Origin: Brachypodium distachyon
Taxonomy: Eukaryota > Streptophyta > Magnoliopsida > Poales > Poaceae
Reading direction: 5' to 3'
Length of the DNA: 64,000 nucleotides
Assembly: GCF_000005505.3 (NCBI RefSeq)
Contig: NC_016135.3
Span: forward strand, 14,974,613 to 15,038,612
The notes under the pieces are model-generated. The model was not told the origin of the DNA, did not search any database, and saw nothing but the letters and a program-made list of their open reading frames with translations. Position 1 is the stretch's first letter. Each line of letters starts with the position of its first letter. The position numbers and the translations under genes are program-made. Below are positions 12,303-22,058 of this stretch, one piece after another.

Positions 12303-12338
12303 GGGGGCCTTGAGGGGGGCCGGCTGGAGATGCTCTAA

Positions 12339-13041
12339 CGCACTGGCCAGGCTTGGGATTGGGGCTATGCTGCCTCCACTTTTGGACCCAAAAAAAGAAC
12401 ATAGACTAAAAAATTGCCCCGGAAAAGAGTAAGAGCAACTAAGCAAAGCCAATAGTCGACGGTGTGGGTGGATCGGTGGAGGTTTGGAATGGACTTTGGC
12501 ATAAAAAATTCCATATGTGAGGCTTGTGGAATTCCATGAGGCTCACATATGTACCTGAAACCGTGTATATGTTCATGTGTTTATTTGCCTTTTTTTAAGT
12601 TCCACGTCTCTATCTTTTTTGTGTCCAGGGGAAAATTTGAACTCGGTTACAGAAAATTACATCATCATACACGCATGGTAGGTTAATTTAAGTTTCACCC
12701 GATTTTTTTTTGGCAGAGATTCAACCTTAAATAATTTAACGGTTTTCCTATTAAGAAATGTATGTTTTGTAGTTAGATATCATTCGACGTGGTTGTCCGT
12801 CGGATCTTAATCCAACAATAGCATGTGGAAGAGGGAAGAGCAGAAATGACCCTCAGATCTTAATCCAACGACTCTGATACGTCAATTGAGATTTTATCAC
12901 TTTTGCTCCAAAACCAGAAGACTTAACCACACCCGGAATTTGGCGCTCTTATTTCCACCCGTCGTGTACGAGTCTCGTCAAAAAGGACATGTCCAAGTCC
13001 AAAGCAGTAGTGTCCAACGGCACGATCGACGTTGTTCAATC
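12339..13041. other. No gene seen
   Basis: AT-rich spacer between two MITEs. A short imperfect inverted repeat (CCATATGTGAG ... CTCACATATG) surrounds GGAATTCC near 12507-12552. Nothing else was recognised. Confidence 0.5.
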
Positions 13042-13044
13042 TTA

Positions 13045-13318
13045 GGCTGGTCATAGCGGAGAGTAAGTTAGTGTGGTAACATGTATATGTTACTAGCCTA
13101 AGTTACTACATGCATAGTGGGTAGTAACATATATATGGTGTCATGTATTGTGTCATTTATTATGTTGTAGATTCATCTTGTCTTCGTTTGTGTGATGTTA
13201 TGGTAACATATCTAGTTACCACATCCCTCTCTTTGTTCATTTAATACCATGCCATGTCACTAAAATGTCTGATTGGCATCTTATGTTACTACCTAATTTA
13301 CTCCTGCTATGAGTAGCT
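13045..13318. mobile_element. Tourist-like MITE with TTA target duplication
   Basis: The left end GGCTGGTCATAGCGGAGAG and the reverse complement of the right end (AGCTACTCATAGCAGGAG) are terminal inverted repeats. TTA flanks both sides (13042-13044, 13319-13321). The interior is full of GTAACAT/ATGTTAC words, as in the common grass MITE family whose ends read GGCTGGTCATAGTGG. Length is 274 bases with no coding capacity. Confidence 0.8.
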
Positions 13319-13321
13319 TTA

Positions 13322-15330
13322 CGTCCATCCGAACTCTATTGAGCTGCCTGACACAAACAACGCTGCGTCATAGCCCTTCGACGAAAAATAGATGGCTTAT
13401 TTACTGTACGCGCGCGCGCGGTCTTCCTAATATCGTAGATCGATCCCACTTGATTTAGTTGATTAGGCTTTCAAATCAGACCAACGGCCGGCCACATCAA
13501 TTCTGCGTGCATTACATGCATGCATGGGACCATCTAATCATCGACAACGTTACGTGCACATCATCAATCACACCGGTTATTTCGCTGTAACACACATCCA
13601 CAGTTTCCCGTGCATGCTACTAGCTACTCGTTTCAGCAGCACTCTACCATGCATGTACTCCCGGTTAATGTGCAATCAAGGTCACGTATAATTCAGTTAA
13701 AAAAAAAAAGATCACGTACAATGCATTAACGTGCATATATGAGCACCACACATATAATAAGGAAGCTATATAGACATCACATTGCAGTATTTTTCTTCAA
13801 GAGAGGCAACAAATTAATTGTTACGGAGTAGTCATTTTTGTAATTGTTTTTTGTACTCTCGTCATTTCGAACTTCGATGTCTGAAAATGATATACCGTAG
13901 TAGGAGTAATAATTAAGGCCGCGCACGCGCTCTAGAGACTAATAAAAAATCGTTCTACCCTGTCTTGGCAGTTGGCACGGATGGCGACTGTCGGCAAAAC
14001 ATGAGCGCAACAGCGAAAGGAGCCATCGGGATCGATCAAGGAGGCCATCAGGGCTAGCCATCAGCATCGATCGCCCCATCTCGCGTCGATTCCTCTGGAA
14101 AAGGACGATGGAGCTAGGAATCGAAGGAACGGCCCCCTTTTAGGCTTTTCCCCTTGACCGTCCGTCCGTCGATCACGTCCGTCATCCCAATCGAAACAGC
14201 TCATGTCACCTGCGCGCACGTACGTAAGTACGGCTCTGATTGCACGGAGAGGGCCCGTGCGCGCGTTCACTCTCAAAATTCTGTTCCACAGCCGTGCAGT
14301 GTATAATTACTTGGATCGATCACCTGAACTGCACTTCTGATCAGCCCCTGCAGCTGTGCGTGCATTGCACAGTGCCTATCGAGCGAGATCCGGCCGTCGT
14401 CTCTTTCAAATTCGTCCGGTTGGAAGGTACGACCATCATGAACGTACGTACGTATAGTACGGAAAGACCTCCTGGTTGGCTTGCTTAAATCGGGGCGGGC
14501 TAGTTGGTGGACGGCCGCGCAGGGCTGACGAATTCTGACCCGTGTGAACGCCGCCTCGCCGCACCGTCCAGCTCCAGCCGCCACCACCGCCGGTTCTCCG
14601 CCGTCCTAGCCATCCCTCCAAGCACGGGAAGCACATCATCTTCTCCGACGCCGGCCACCCCCCCTCCCCCCTAACCCTAAGTGAGGGTCATCCGGGCCCT
14701 CGTTGGCTTGTCACCTCCTCGCCTCCGCCGTCGCCGCCGCGGCCCGCCGCGTCGTCACCGCTCCGGCTCGATCTCCGCCTCGCCGACGCGGCTTGCTGTG
14801 CCGTCGCTAGCTTCGGCTCGGTCCCGACTTGCCTGCGCCGTCGCCACCGCAGCCGGCCGCGTCGCTGCCGGCTCCGGCTCGGTGTCCTTCCGCGTCGGCC
14901 GCCTCATCGCTTCGGTGAGAGATGGTCAGCAGCGAGAGAGACGAAGGGATTTGAATTGAAAAGAAGAGATAAGGTAGTTGGAGATAATTTCGGGTGGTGC
15001 CCACGCAAATTTGTCTGCAACAACTTCGTCCGTGCGGAACGGTCCGGGCGCGTAAGCGCCAAAGAGTCTTTCCGGCTTAAATCGACCAGTTGCGCGTGTG
15101 GATCTCCGCGCCGGCCAGCCGGAACCTCTTCGTCGCGTCCCGTACGATGGCGCCATCGTTGCCACACGTACATGCACACGGCTAGTCGAGTCAAGTCCGA
15201 TCGATCGATTAACCGAAAGGGGCCAGGCCGGTCTATCGAGGCCCTGCGCTGCTATATATGCAGTGCGCGCGTGACGTAGTTCACCCTCCGGCCACAAGCT
15301 AAGCTATCTGTGCAGTGGCTCTGTTCCGAC
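13322..15330. other. No convincing gene; GC-rich block at 14480-15100
   Basis: The first part is AT-rich with a (CG)5 run near 13411-13420. The block around 14690-14960 is Arg/Pro/Ser-rich in every frame. It holds a GC-rich phrase (CGCCGC...CTCCGGCTCG) that occurs twice, near 14727 and 14840. An intact DNA replication, RNA or protein signature was not found, and I do not call a gene. Confidence 0.5.
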
Positions 15331-15333
15331 CCG

Positions 15334-15364
<31 letters not shown>

Positions 15365-15546
15365 GTATATTTATATATGTATATATAAATATACATATAT
15401 ATATATACATATATATATATGTATATATATATATGTATATATATATACATATGTATATATATATATGTATATATAGATACATATACATATGTATATATAT
15501 ATATGTATATATATATACATATATATAGATACATATACATATACAT
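15334..15546. repeat. TA/TATATG microsatellite with many internal palindromes
   Basis: About 210 bases composed almost only of TA with interspersed GTA and ACA steps, followed by (CATA)n, (CGCA)n and (TGCA)n tracts to about 15590. It is alternating purine-pyrimidine throughout. Tyr/Ile-rich open frames run on both strands and are by-products of the repeat. Confidence 0.9.
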
Positions 15547-15773
15547 ACATACGCACGCACGCACGCACGTATGCATGCATGCATGCGCGCAATATGCAAA
15601 GGCCTGTAAATCAAGGCTGCGATCGGTAGATAACTGACTTTATGCATATGCATGACGGGAGCGGGATCTTCTTCCTTCCGCTTATATATCTTTCTCACCG
15701 AAAAATGTTAACTTACTGTAGACAAAGTCCTACTCATACTCGTACGTACCAACGAAATGATTGACAAATATTT

Positions 15774-17612
15774 CACTACTATAAAAAAACTTATCAGTAA
15801 CGGTTTAAAAACATCATCAGTAACGGGCAGAACGACCGTCACTAACTTCCTGTCAATAATGATAGTCATCATCAGTAACGGTCGCTCCAACCGTTACTGA
15901 TGATGCCATCATCAGTGGCGGTCACATATTACACCTGACACTGATGTGGTTTTGTCAAAATAAAAATGAAAAGCACGGCCTCCCGGCCGGCCCGCACCAG
16001 AATCAGCGACAATAGACAACAATACACAAATACATCCATGCAATATACATTCACAACACAAATACATCCACAGTCAACAAATCCTGAATTCCAGCAAAAA
16101 CACACCGCCGAGATCTGCAAGAGAGATGGAGCACTTTAGAAAAAACTGAGAGAGGAAGAGAGGGAGAGAAACAAGAGAGGGAAAGAGTACTTACCTAGGT
16201 CGATGGAGGCGCATCCGGCGGCGGGCTCGGGGGCGGCGACTCCTCTCCACGGTGGCGCTCCATGGCTGCAGAAAGAGAGCGAAACTCAGATCTAGAATGA
16301 GTGAGAGAGAGAAATCAGAGAGAGAGAGGGATAGAGAGATCAGAGAGAGATGGAGACTCACCGAGAGATCCGGGCGCCATGGAACACTGCTTGGTCGCGT
16401 CTTGGTCGCCGGATCCGGCGACGCGCTAGCCGGGGTCGGCCGGATCCGTGAGGTTCCTTGGCGGCGCGATGAGCACCGGTGTTGGAGGAGTGCGGGGCCT
16501 CCCTCCATGGCCGACGGCGGTGGCGCAGAGCTCCATGGCTGTGGTGTGGTCGCCGAATTCGGGGGCGGCCGGTGGTGAGGTCGCTGGATCCGGGGGCGGC
16601 CGGTGGATCTGGCGGCGGCCAGGGTTGTGGAAGCCGGATCCAAGGCCGGGGCGGGACCGGGGTCGGGGGCGGCCGGGCGGAGAGGCGAGGGAGGGAATTC
16701 GGGCGAGGAGAGACGAGGGAGGAGGGAGGAGGGAGGAGAGACGAGGGAGGAAGGAGTTCGGGGTAGGAGAGGCAGCGGCGCCAGAGGGGAGATGAGGTGG
16801 GGATTTAGGGTTAGGTTAGTTTTTATAGGCCACTGGGTGGGTGGCGGGTTGGCTGGGCCTGAAAAAGGCATCAGTGACGGGCTGTAGATTTAGGCCCGTC
16901 ACTGATGAAGCCAAACAAGTTTTTTCTTATTTTCATGTTTCATATAGTATACAAGTATTTTATATGACTAAATTAGTTTATAAGTTTATCAATATGGTCT
17001 ACCTTATGTGCAAAATCGTACAAGTGTCATTTCAACCATATTAAGTGTAGTTGCTTCATAAAATATCTCATTTGGCTTGAAAGCCAAATACATTCATACT
17101 TTTGATAGTTCATTTTGTAACAAATTTGTGCTATATATTTCATTTTTCAAATGATAACATATGATATTATTGTTCAATCATGTTAAGTAAGAAAAAATAA
17201 GACTTTAGCAAAAAGAATCACATTTTTCTGATTTTTTTTGAATTAGTTATGATTTTTTCAATTTTCAAAGATTTTTAGGGATCATCAGTGGCGGGCCTAG
17301 ATTTGGAGACCGCCACTGATGTGTGTTTTTGTGAATGTTGTTATTTCTCACATTGCACCATTAGTGACGGGCCTCCGACGTCCGTTACTGATGATTGGTC
17401 ATCAGTGACGGGTCTTGTTCGCCCGTGACTGAGAGGATTCATCAGTGACGCACGCCCGTCACTGATGGCGTGTCTGTCACTGATGATGCTCATCAGTGAC
17501 GGGCGAGAACGCGACCATCACTGATGTTGTGTCATCAGTGACGGGCGTGATAGGTGTTACTGATGATGGCCATGAGTGACTGGTATATGTACTGTTTTGT
17601 TTTGTAGCAGTG
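15774..17612. mobile_element. Complete non-autonomous CACTA element (1839 bp)
   Basis: The element starts CACTACTATAAAA and ends TTTTGTAGCAGTG, whose reverse complement is CACTGCTACAAAA: CACTA-type terminal inverted repeats. TTT is duplicated on both sides (15771-15773, 17613-17615), the three-base duplication of this superfamily. Subterminal repeats of the form CATCAGTGACGGGC, in both orientations, crowd the outer 150 bases on the left and 330 on the right. There is no transposase. The GC-rich core has a 226-codon minus-strand frame (16871-16191), Pro/Ser/Arg-rich and similar to nothing I know. A TAGGTAAGTA splice-donor-like site lies just past its middle exon border near 16190. It may be captured host leader sequence. 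Confidence 0.9.
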
Positions 17613-17615
17613 TTT

Positions 17616-18706
17616 GGTGGCATGCATTCATACAGATGTAGAGAACGCAAATTCATTCATATATTCAACGTCGACAAGCGTGTATGGGGGCCCATCTTAT
17701 TCATCATAGCCCGCTCTCATCATCAGCTAGCACTGTTGAGATCGATCGTGCCTAGAAAGTTCAAGTTGGATGTTTTGACGATATGTCCATGCAATTCTTC
17801 GTGCACTCTGCTTAATAATTTCGTCTCTATATCAACTGATTATGTTAATTTGTGTAATCGGAGTAACAAACAAATTAAGCAAAAATGGCAGTGTGCACAT
17901 GTTGCTCTTTTATCCTGATCGAGTCTCATGACCCTGTGTACAAAAACTACTAAAATGGTATACAGTAAAACTCTAATGTTCACATCTGTGGAGTACTTTT
18001 ATCCGGACGCACTTATTATACGGAGGCGGCAGTACACTTTACCATGATTGGTGAGGTACGGCACAGGGACCTTCCGTACAGTCACAGCGGGGCACGTGTC
18101 GCCCTCTGGCTGTGGGCCTCCGCACTGATCGGTACATGCCCCCTTCCCCAATTCGGACCACCAAGATCTCCTACACATCATCCGTGCTAGCTAAGCTGCT
18201 CCTAAGTTAGCAATTCCAGCTTTTATGTGGTAGCTGCTCCAACCGTACGTACGCGTGTGTGCCTCAGAGAGAACTGATCTATCAGTGATCCGATCTCGAT
18301 GTGTCTATCTCAGGAGTCAGAAAAATAGTCCAACTCCAGGCTGTTCCTTCATAGACCCCCATGCTACAACGGACCTACCAAAGCTACATGCATAGTATAT
18401 GCACGTACCTTAGCTAAACACGCCGCTAAGCACGCCACTCCATTTTTACTTGTATACATTGTATCTATGTGTAAAAAAACGTCTAAATGCATGTAATATT
18501 TTGACGAATAATTTCGGTCGGATTTTGACAGTATATAGGATATAGATCGAGTGGCCGGTTTGAGAAAAGAGCAATTCTGTATGTATAGTCCTGCGTGCAT
18601 GCACAAACGTTTGGAACAACGTGCATGAATATATCCTCTTAACTAGGGGGTCCCACAACTAATTATTTTGGCGCATGTGATATTTTCTGATATTTTTGTA
18701 AGTATA
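17616..18706. other. No gene seen
   Basis: Flank of the CACTA insertion. A 102-codon frame (17610-17918) begins inside the CACTA terminus and shows no recognisable domain, so I treat it as chance. No RNA gene or repeat was recognised. Confidence 0.5.
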
Positions 18707-19170
18707 TACTCTCCCCTTTTCTTACGTTAGGACATATATTGTTTTTTTTTATTGAGCCCTTTGACCAAGGATTAGTCCATCAACGTACGACTTATGTGAT
18801 ACAATCGTAACTATAAACAGGTACCACGAATGCAATGATATCAATTTTATTTCATAAAAGATACTCCCTCCATTTCACAAAGAATGGCACGCACGTATTT
18901 CAAGATTTTGGTTTGACCAATAATTAGACTAATAATTTAAGACTTATGTGTTACAAAAATTATATCATTGGATTCGTATTTCCAAAACATTTCCAACGAT
19001 ATAAAATTTGTAACATATAATCTACATACAATTGGTCTAATCGTTGGTCAAAGTTCGATCTCGAAAAGCGTGGTCGCCATTCTTTGTGAAATGGAGGGAG
19101 TATATCTTAATAGGCTAACTCTTGGTCAAAGGAAATAATACACGTCCTAATTTAAGAAACAGATGGAGTA
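18707..19170. mobile_element. Outer Stowaway MITE carrying a second Stowaway
   Basis: The left arm TACTCTCCCCTTTTCTTACG matches the reverse complement of the right arm, TACTCCATCTGTTTCTTAAA. Farther in, CCTTTGACCAAGGATTAG matches the reverse complement of CTAACTCTTGGTCAAAGG on the other side. TA flanks both ends. The middle (18862-19102) is a separate element. Confidence 0.75.
18862..19102. mobile_element. Inner Stowaway MITE with long terminal inverted repeats
   Basis: CTCCCTCCATTTCACAAAG at the left and its exact reverse complement at the right, flanked by TA, are the marks of Stowaway (Tc1/mariner) elements. Interior arms pair for most of the length (for example TTGACCAATAATTAGAC with GTCTAATCGTTGGTCAA). 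Related sequence lies at 52670-52856. Confidence 0.9.
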
Positions 19171-19225
19171 TATAGTTGCATTCCAAATATAGTGATAGTT
19201 GCGTTCCAAATATAGTGAGTGTGAT

Positions 19226-19416
19226 CAGTGGCGGAGGCAGGGACCAGGCCAGCCCTGGCCCTGGCCCCCCCTTGTGATTTCATATTTCTACTTTAATCCT
19301 TGTATAATCATTGCAATTTCATCATATGAACTTCATATTTTTATGCTTTGGTCCTCCGTAATAAATCACCCTTCTATTCTGACCCTCCCTATATTATTTT
19401 CCTGCCTCCGCTCCTG
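19226..19416. mobile_element. hAT-type MITE (191 bp)
   Basis: The ends CAGTGGCGGAGGCAGGG and CCTGCCTCCGCTCCTG form inverted repeats. The eight bases AGTGTGAT are repeated exactly on both sides (19218-19225, 19417-19424), the hAT duplication length. No coding capacity. It sits about 375 bases upstream of the TATA box of the ERF gene. Confidence 0.85.
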
Positions 19417-19790
19417 AGTGTGATTTAGTTTTGCTAGCTCCATTGTTGTTTCCGAGAAGGCCAGATGGTACGGAATGCTAACTTTTGAGTGTCTTTCCTT
19501 TCCTAGCCATTCTCACAACAGCAAACTAGCTAGCTCGGTCCAAGAAGATCGATACTACACTACGTGGTACTACGACTCAACAGCCGTGAAGTGCCCACAG
19601 CAACAACGGCACATCGATCGCCCGCACTGTACATCGCCAGGGACGGCACCATTAGTTTATTGCCCCAATCATGGAACCAAATCATCAGCTTAACATAGTA
19701 GCGCTAGCCAGAGCGCGTACGTATGAAGTGACATTTCGTCGGGGCACACACAATGACCCCCTCCTTCTTCATGCATGCACTGCGCATGCC

Positions 19791-19798
19791 TATATAAG
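19791..19798 (+). promoter_or_regulatory. TATA box of the ERF gene
   Basis: TATATAAG lies 105 bases before the chosen start codon, in a stretch that then turns C/A-rich like a plant 5' leader. Transcription would start near 19822. Confidence 0.6.
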
Positions 19799-19895
19799 CA
19801 CACCAAAGTTCACATCCAATTCCGCATCGATCGCACACACAGCACTCTTCGTCTACTCTCTCCCTCGGTGTGACGAATTTGCAGGAAATCAAACA

Positions 19896-20474
19896 ATGGA
19901 GGAATCGTCGGGCAAGGCGCAGCCTCCAAACAACGCGAGCGTGTCCCAGTCCCAGTACAGGGGCGTGCGGAAGCGGAAATGGGGCAAGTGGGTGTCGGAG
20001 ATCCGGCAGCCGGGCACCAAGACCCGCATCTGGCTCGGCAGCTTCGAGTCGGCGGAGATGGCGGCCGTGGCGCACGACGTGGCGGCGCTGCGGCTGCGGG
20101 GGCGCGACAGCGCGCAGCTCAACTTCCCGGGCTCCGTGGGCCGGCTGCCCCGGCCCGCGAGCTCGCACCCGGACGACGTCCGGGCCGCCGCGGCCGAGGC
20201 GGCCGAGCTCGTGCGCTGCGAGCCGGCCCTGGTAGCGCGGCGCGAATACGAGTGGGGGAGTCAAGATCAGGAGGCGAGCCGGGTGGAGGAGGTGCAGGTG
20301 GGCGGGACTAGGGGGAGCGACGAGGAGTTCGAGGTGGACTCGCCAAGGCTGTGGGCCGAGATGGCGGAGGCCATGCTGCTGGACCCGCCCGCGTGGGCCA
20401 CGGCGGGCGCCAGCTGCGAGATGGATCAGGCCGCCTACTGCTGGTCGCAAGGGTCCCTCTGGGACGCGTACTAG
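19896..20474 (+). CDS. DREB-subfamily AP2/ERF transcription factor, intronless
   Basis: Nuclear DNA-binding protein of 192 residues. One AP2 domain spans residues 21-78: [20 protein letters not shown], then [20 protein letters not shown], ending in [15 protein letters not shown]. The valine in WVSEIR marks the DREB side of the family (ERF-type proteins have alanine), which usually binds DRE/CRT-type elements. The features resemble the small group II proteins (ERF016-018 type). After the domain come an Ala-rich helix and an acidic tail ([20 protein letters not shown]), a likely activation region. The ATG at 19896 was chosen because it follows a TATA box and leader and gives the short N-terminus usual in this group; the same frame is open from 19671 but that lies in promoter sequence. 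GC content is very high, as for many grass single-exon genes. The stress or hormone response cannot be read from sequence. Confidence 0.92.
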   Translation: MEESSGKAQPPNNASVSQSQYRGVRKRKWGKWVSEIRQPGTKTRIWLGSFESAEMAAVAHDVAALRLRGRDSAQLNFPGSVGRLPRPASSHPDDVRAAAAEAAELVRCEPALVARREYEWGSQDQEASRVEEVQVGGTRGSDEEFEVDSPRLWAEMAEAMLLDPPAWATAGASCEMDQAAYCWSQGSLWDAY

Positions 20475-22058
20475 CTAGCTTGGGCTGTGGGCCAAGCTAT
20501 GACCGTTAATTAGGAGTACTACTACGGAGTACCTGGCATAGTGGCATTGACCTTTTAATTACCTCACAACTCCTTTTCCGGAGACGGGTAAGACGGGAGA
20601 GGCTCACCGTCACCGACGTCAGGCGTTGGAGCCTCAGGGCTGCTCTTTCGTGTACGTATGCGTGCGTGCGTGAGAGTATGTTTTCTCTGTGTTCTTTTTT
20701 CTTTCTGTTCGGCTTGCGATCGTGATTGGCTGCAGTGATTAGGCCCATAAGGAAAATTTGATGGCGGAGTAGTACTATAAATATAGTTAATCGACTATTC
20801 GTGGTTGCTTCGTTTCTGTCGATCCTGAACTAGTTACTTAGCATAAATATTTGTGGTCGGGTTGCACAAAATTGTAATACTATGTCGATTCATATTACTT
20901 GTTGCAGATTTGTCTAGATACGCAAATACCTAGACGTCGACAAGTAATATGGATCAGAAAGAATAAGTAATATGGGTTTATGGTTATGGAGCCGATCACT
21001 TAGAGAAAATCAACAAGTGATATGAATTGGAGGTGTAATTAACATTGGGATAAGCTTGTGCAACCGATCACCCGGAAAGAATCGGGAAGAGATTGCCATA
21101 TAAAGGACTTGTGCATCCAATTCGAAAAAATTTAGCAAGAAAAAGCATGCATGAAATTGAACTTTTTGAGGAAAAAATGGACGAAGAAACATGGATGATA
21201 AATTAAAATTATCTGGTGGAGCCGTGAATATTGCATGGTTAAATTGAGAGAGGTGATAACGTGCAACCAACGAGAAAACGCCACATAAACCTCAAAGAGA
21301 GATCAGGCGATGCATAGATCAACCAAAAAGTAAATATTTAGCAGACATGTTATTGTATGGGCTAAACGTCCCATTTCAGACATTTGCTAGATGCACACAG
21401 AGAGAAAAAGTGACATTAGTATGTTCACATGAAAAAAAAAATCAGTACGTTTCTCTAACTTAAATCGTCTGGATCCTACCTTGGTATGTTTCGGCAAACT
21501 TTTTTCAAACCTTTTTGTTACCACACGATAAATAGCATCAGATTTTGGAAGAAGCTAATGTGTTGTAGTTTGTTAAGTTCGTTACTAATATGGAGGTAAA
21601 TGCATATATTATTGGGTGGTAACTTCAATCATGGTAATTATAGTAGGCGCGCGACTGTTATTAGTTCTCATGGTCACAGTAAAACGCTGCCAAAAAGAGA
21701 AACTTGGGCCAGCAGAAGTCGAAGCCTGCCTTCAAGGTATATGATCGAGGTCAGCTTGTGGGAATGTATGTCAATATATCTATAGCATATCAGCATATGC
21801 ATCTAGTTCATGGGGTAACACTTTTGAACTTTATTTACAAACGGCACGGAAGTTGCTCATAAAACAATTCAGGACATGGATGAGCTGAAACCAAACGGTA
21901 AAACCAAGAATTGCTCGCCCCTTCGATGAAGCCATGATCATATTAAGTGCAACTTTTTCTTCCATGGGATATTACGATGAACAGGCACATGTAGGTAACC
22001 TCTTCTTTTCCCTACAAATTGTCATATTGCAGTTGGAACTGCCCGTTAAGCATTCTGT
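20475..22058. other. No gene seen; 3' flanks of two convergent genes
   Basis: AT-rich DNA between the ERF gene and the 3' end of the methylesterase gene. A degraded Stowaway-like phrase (ATTACTTGTTGCAGATTTG ... CGACAAGTAATATGG) lies at about 20894-20953. No coding exons were found. Confidence 0.5.

Larger units (their letters stand above)
8481..12335. mobile_element. Tourist-type (PIF/Harbinger) MITE split by a nested insertion
   Basis: The left end GAGCATGTCGACTCG and the reverse complement of the right end (GAGCATCTCCAGCCG) form terminal inverted repeats. TAA flanks both sides (8478-8480 and 12336-12338), the three-base duplication expected of PIF/Harbinger elements. The element's own sequence is 8481-8809 plus 12308-12335, about 357 bases and GC-rich. 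The rest is a later insertion. Confidence 0.75.

Noticed and set aside
15252..15698. Tyr/Ile-rich open frames on both strands
   Set aside because: They are translations of the TA microsatellite, which lacks stops in several frames. There is no domain and the same peptide appears in several frames.
19704..20450. Long antisense and shifted frames over the ERF gene
   Set aside because: Shadows of a very GC-rich coding exon. The AP2 domain is in the plus-strand frame starting at 19896.
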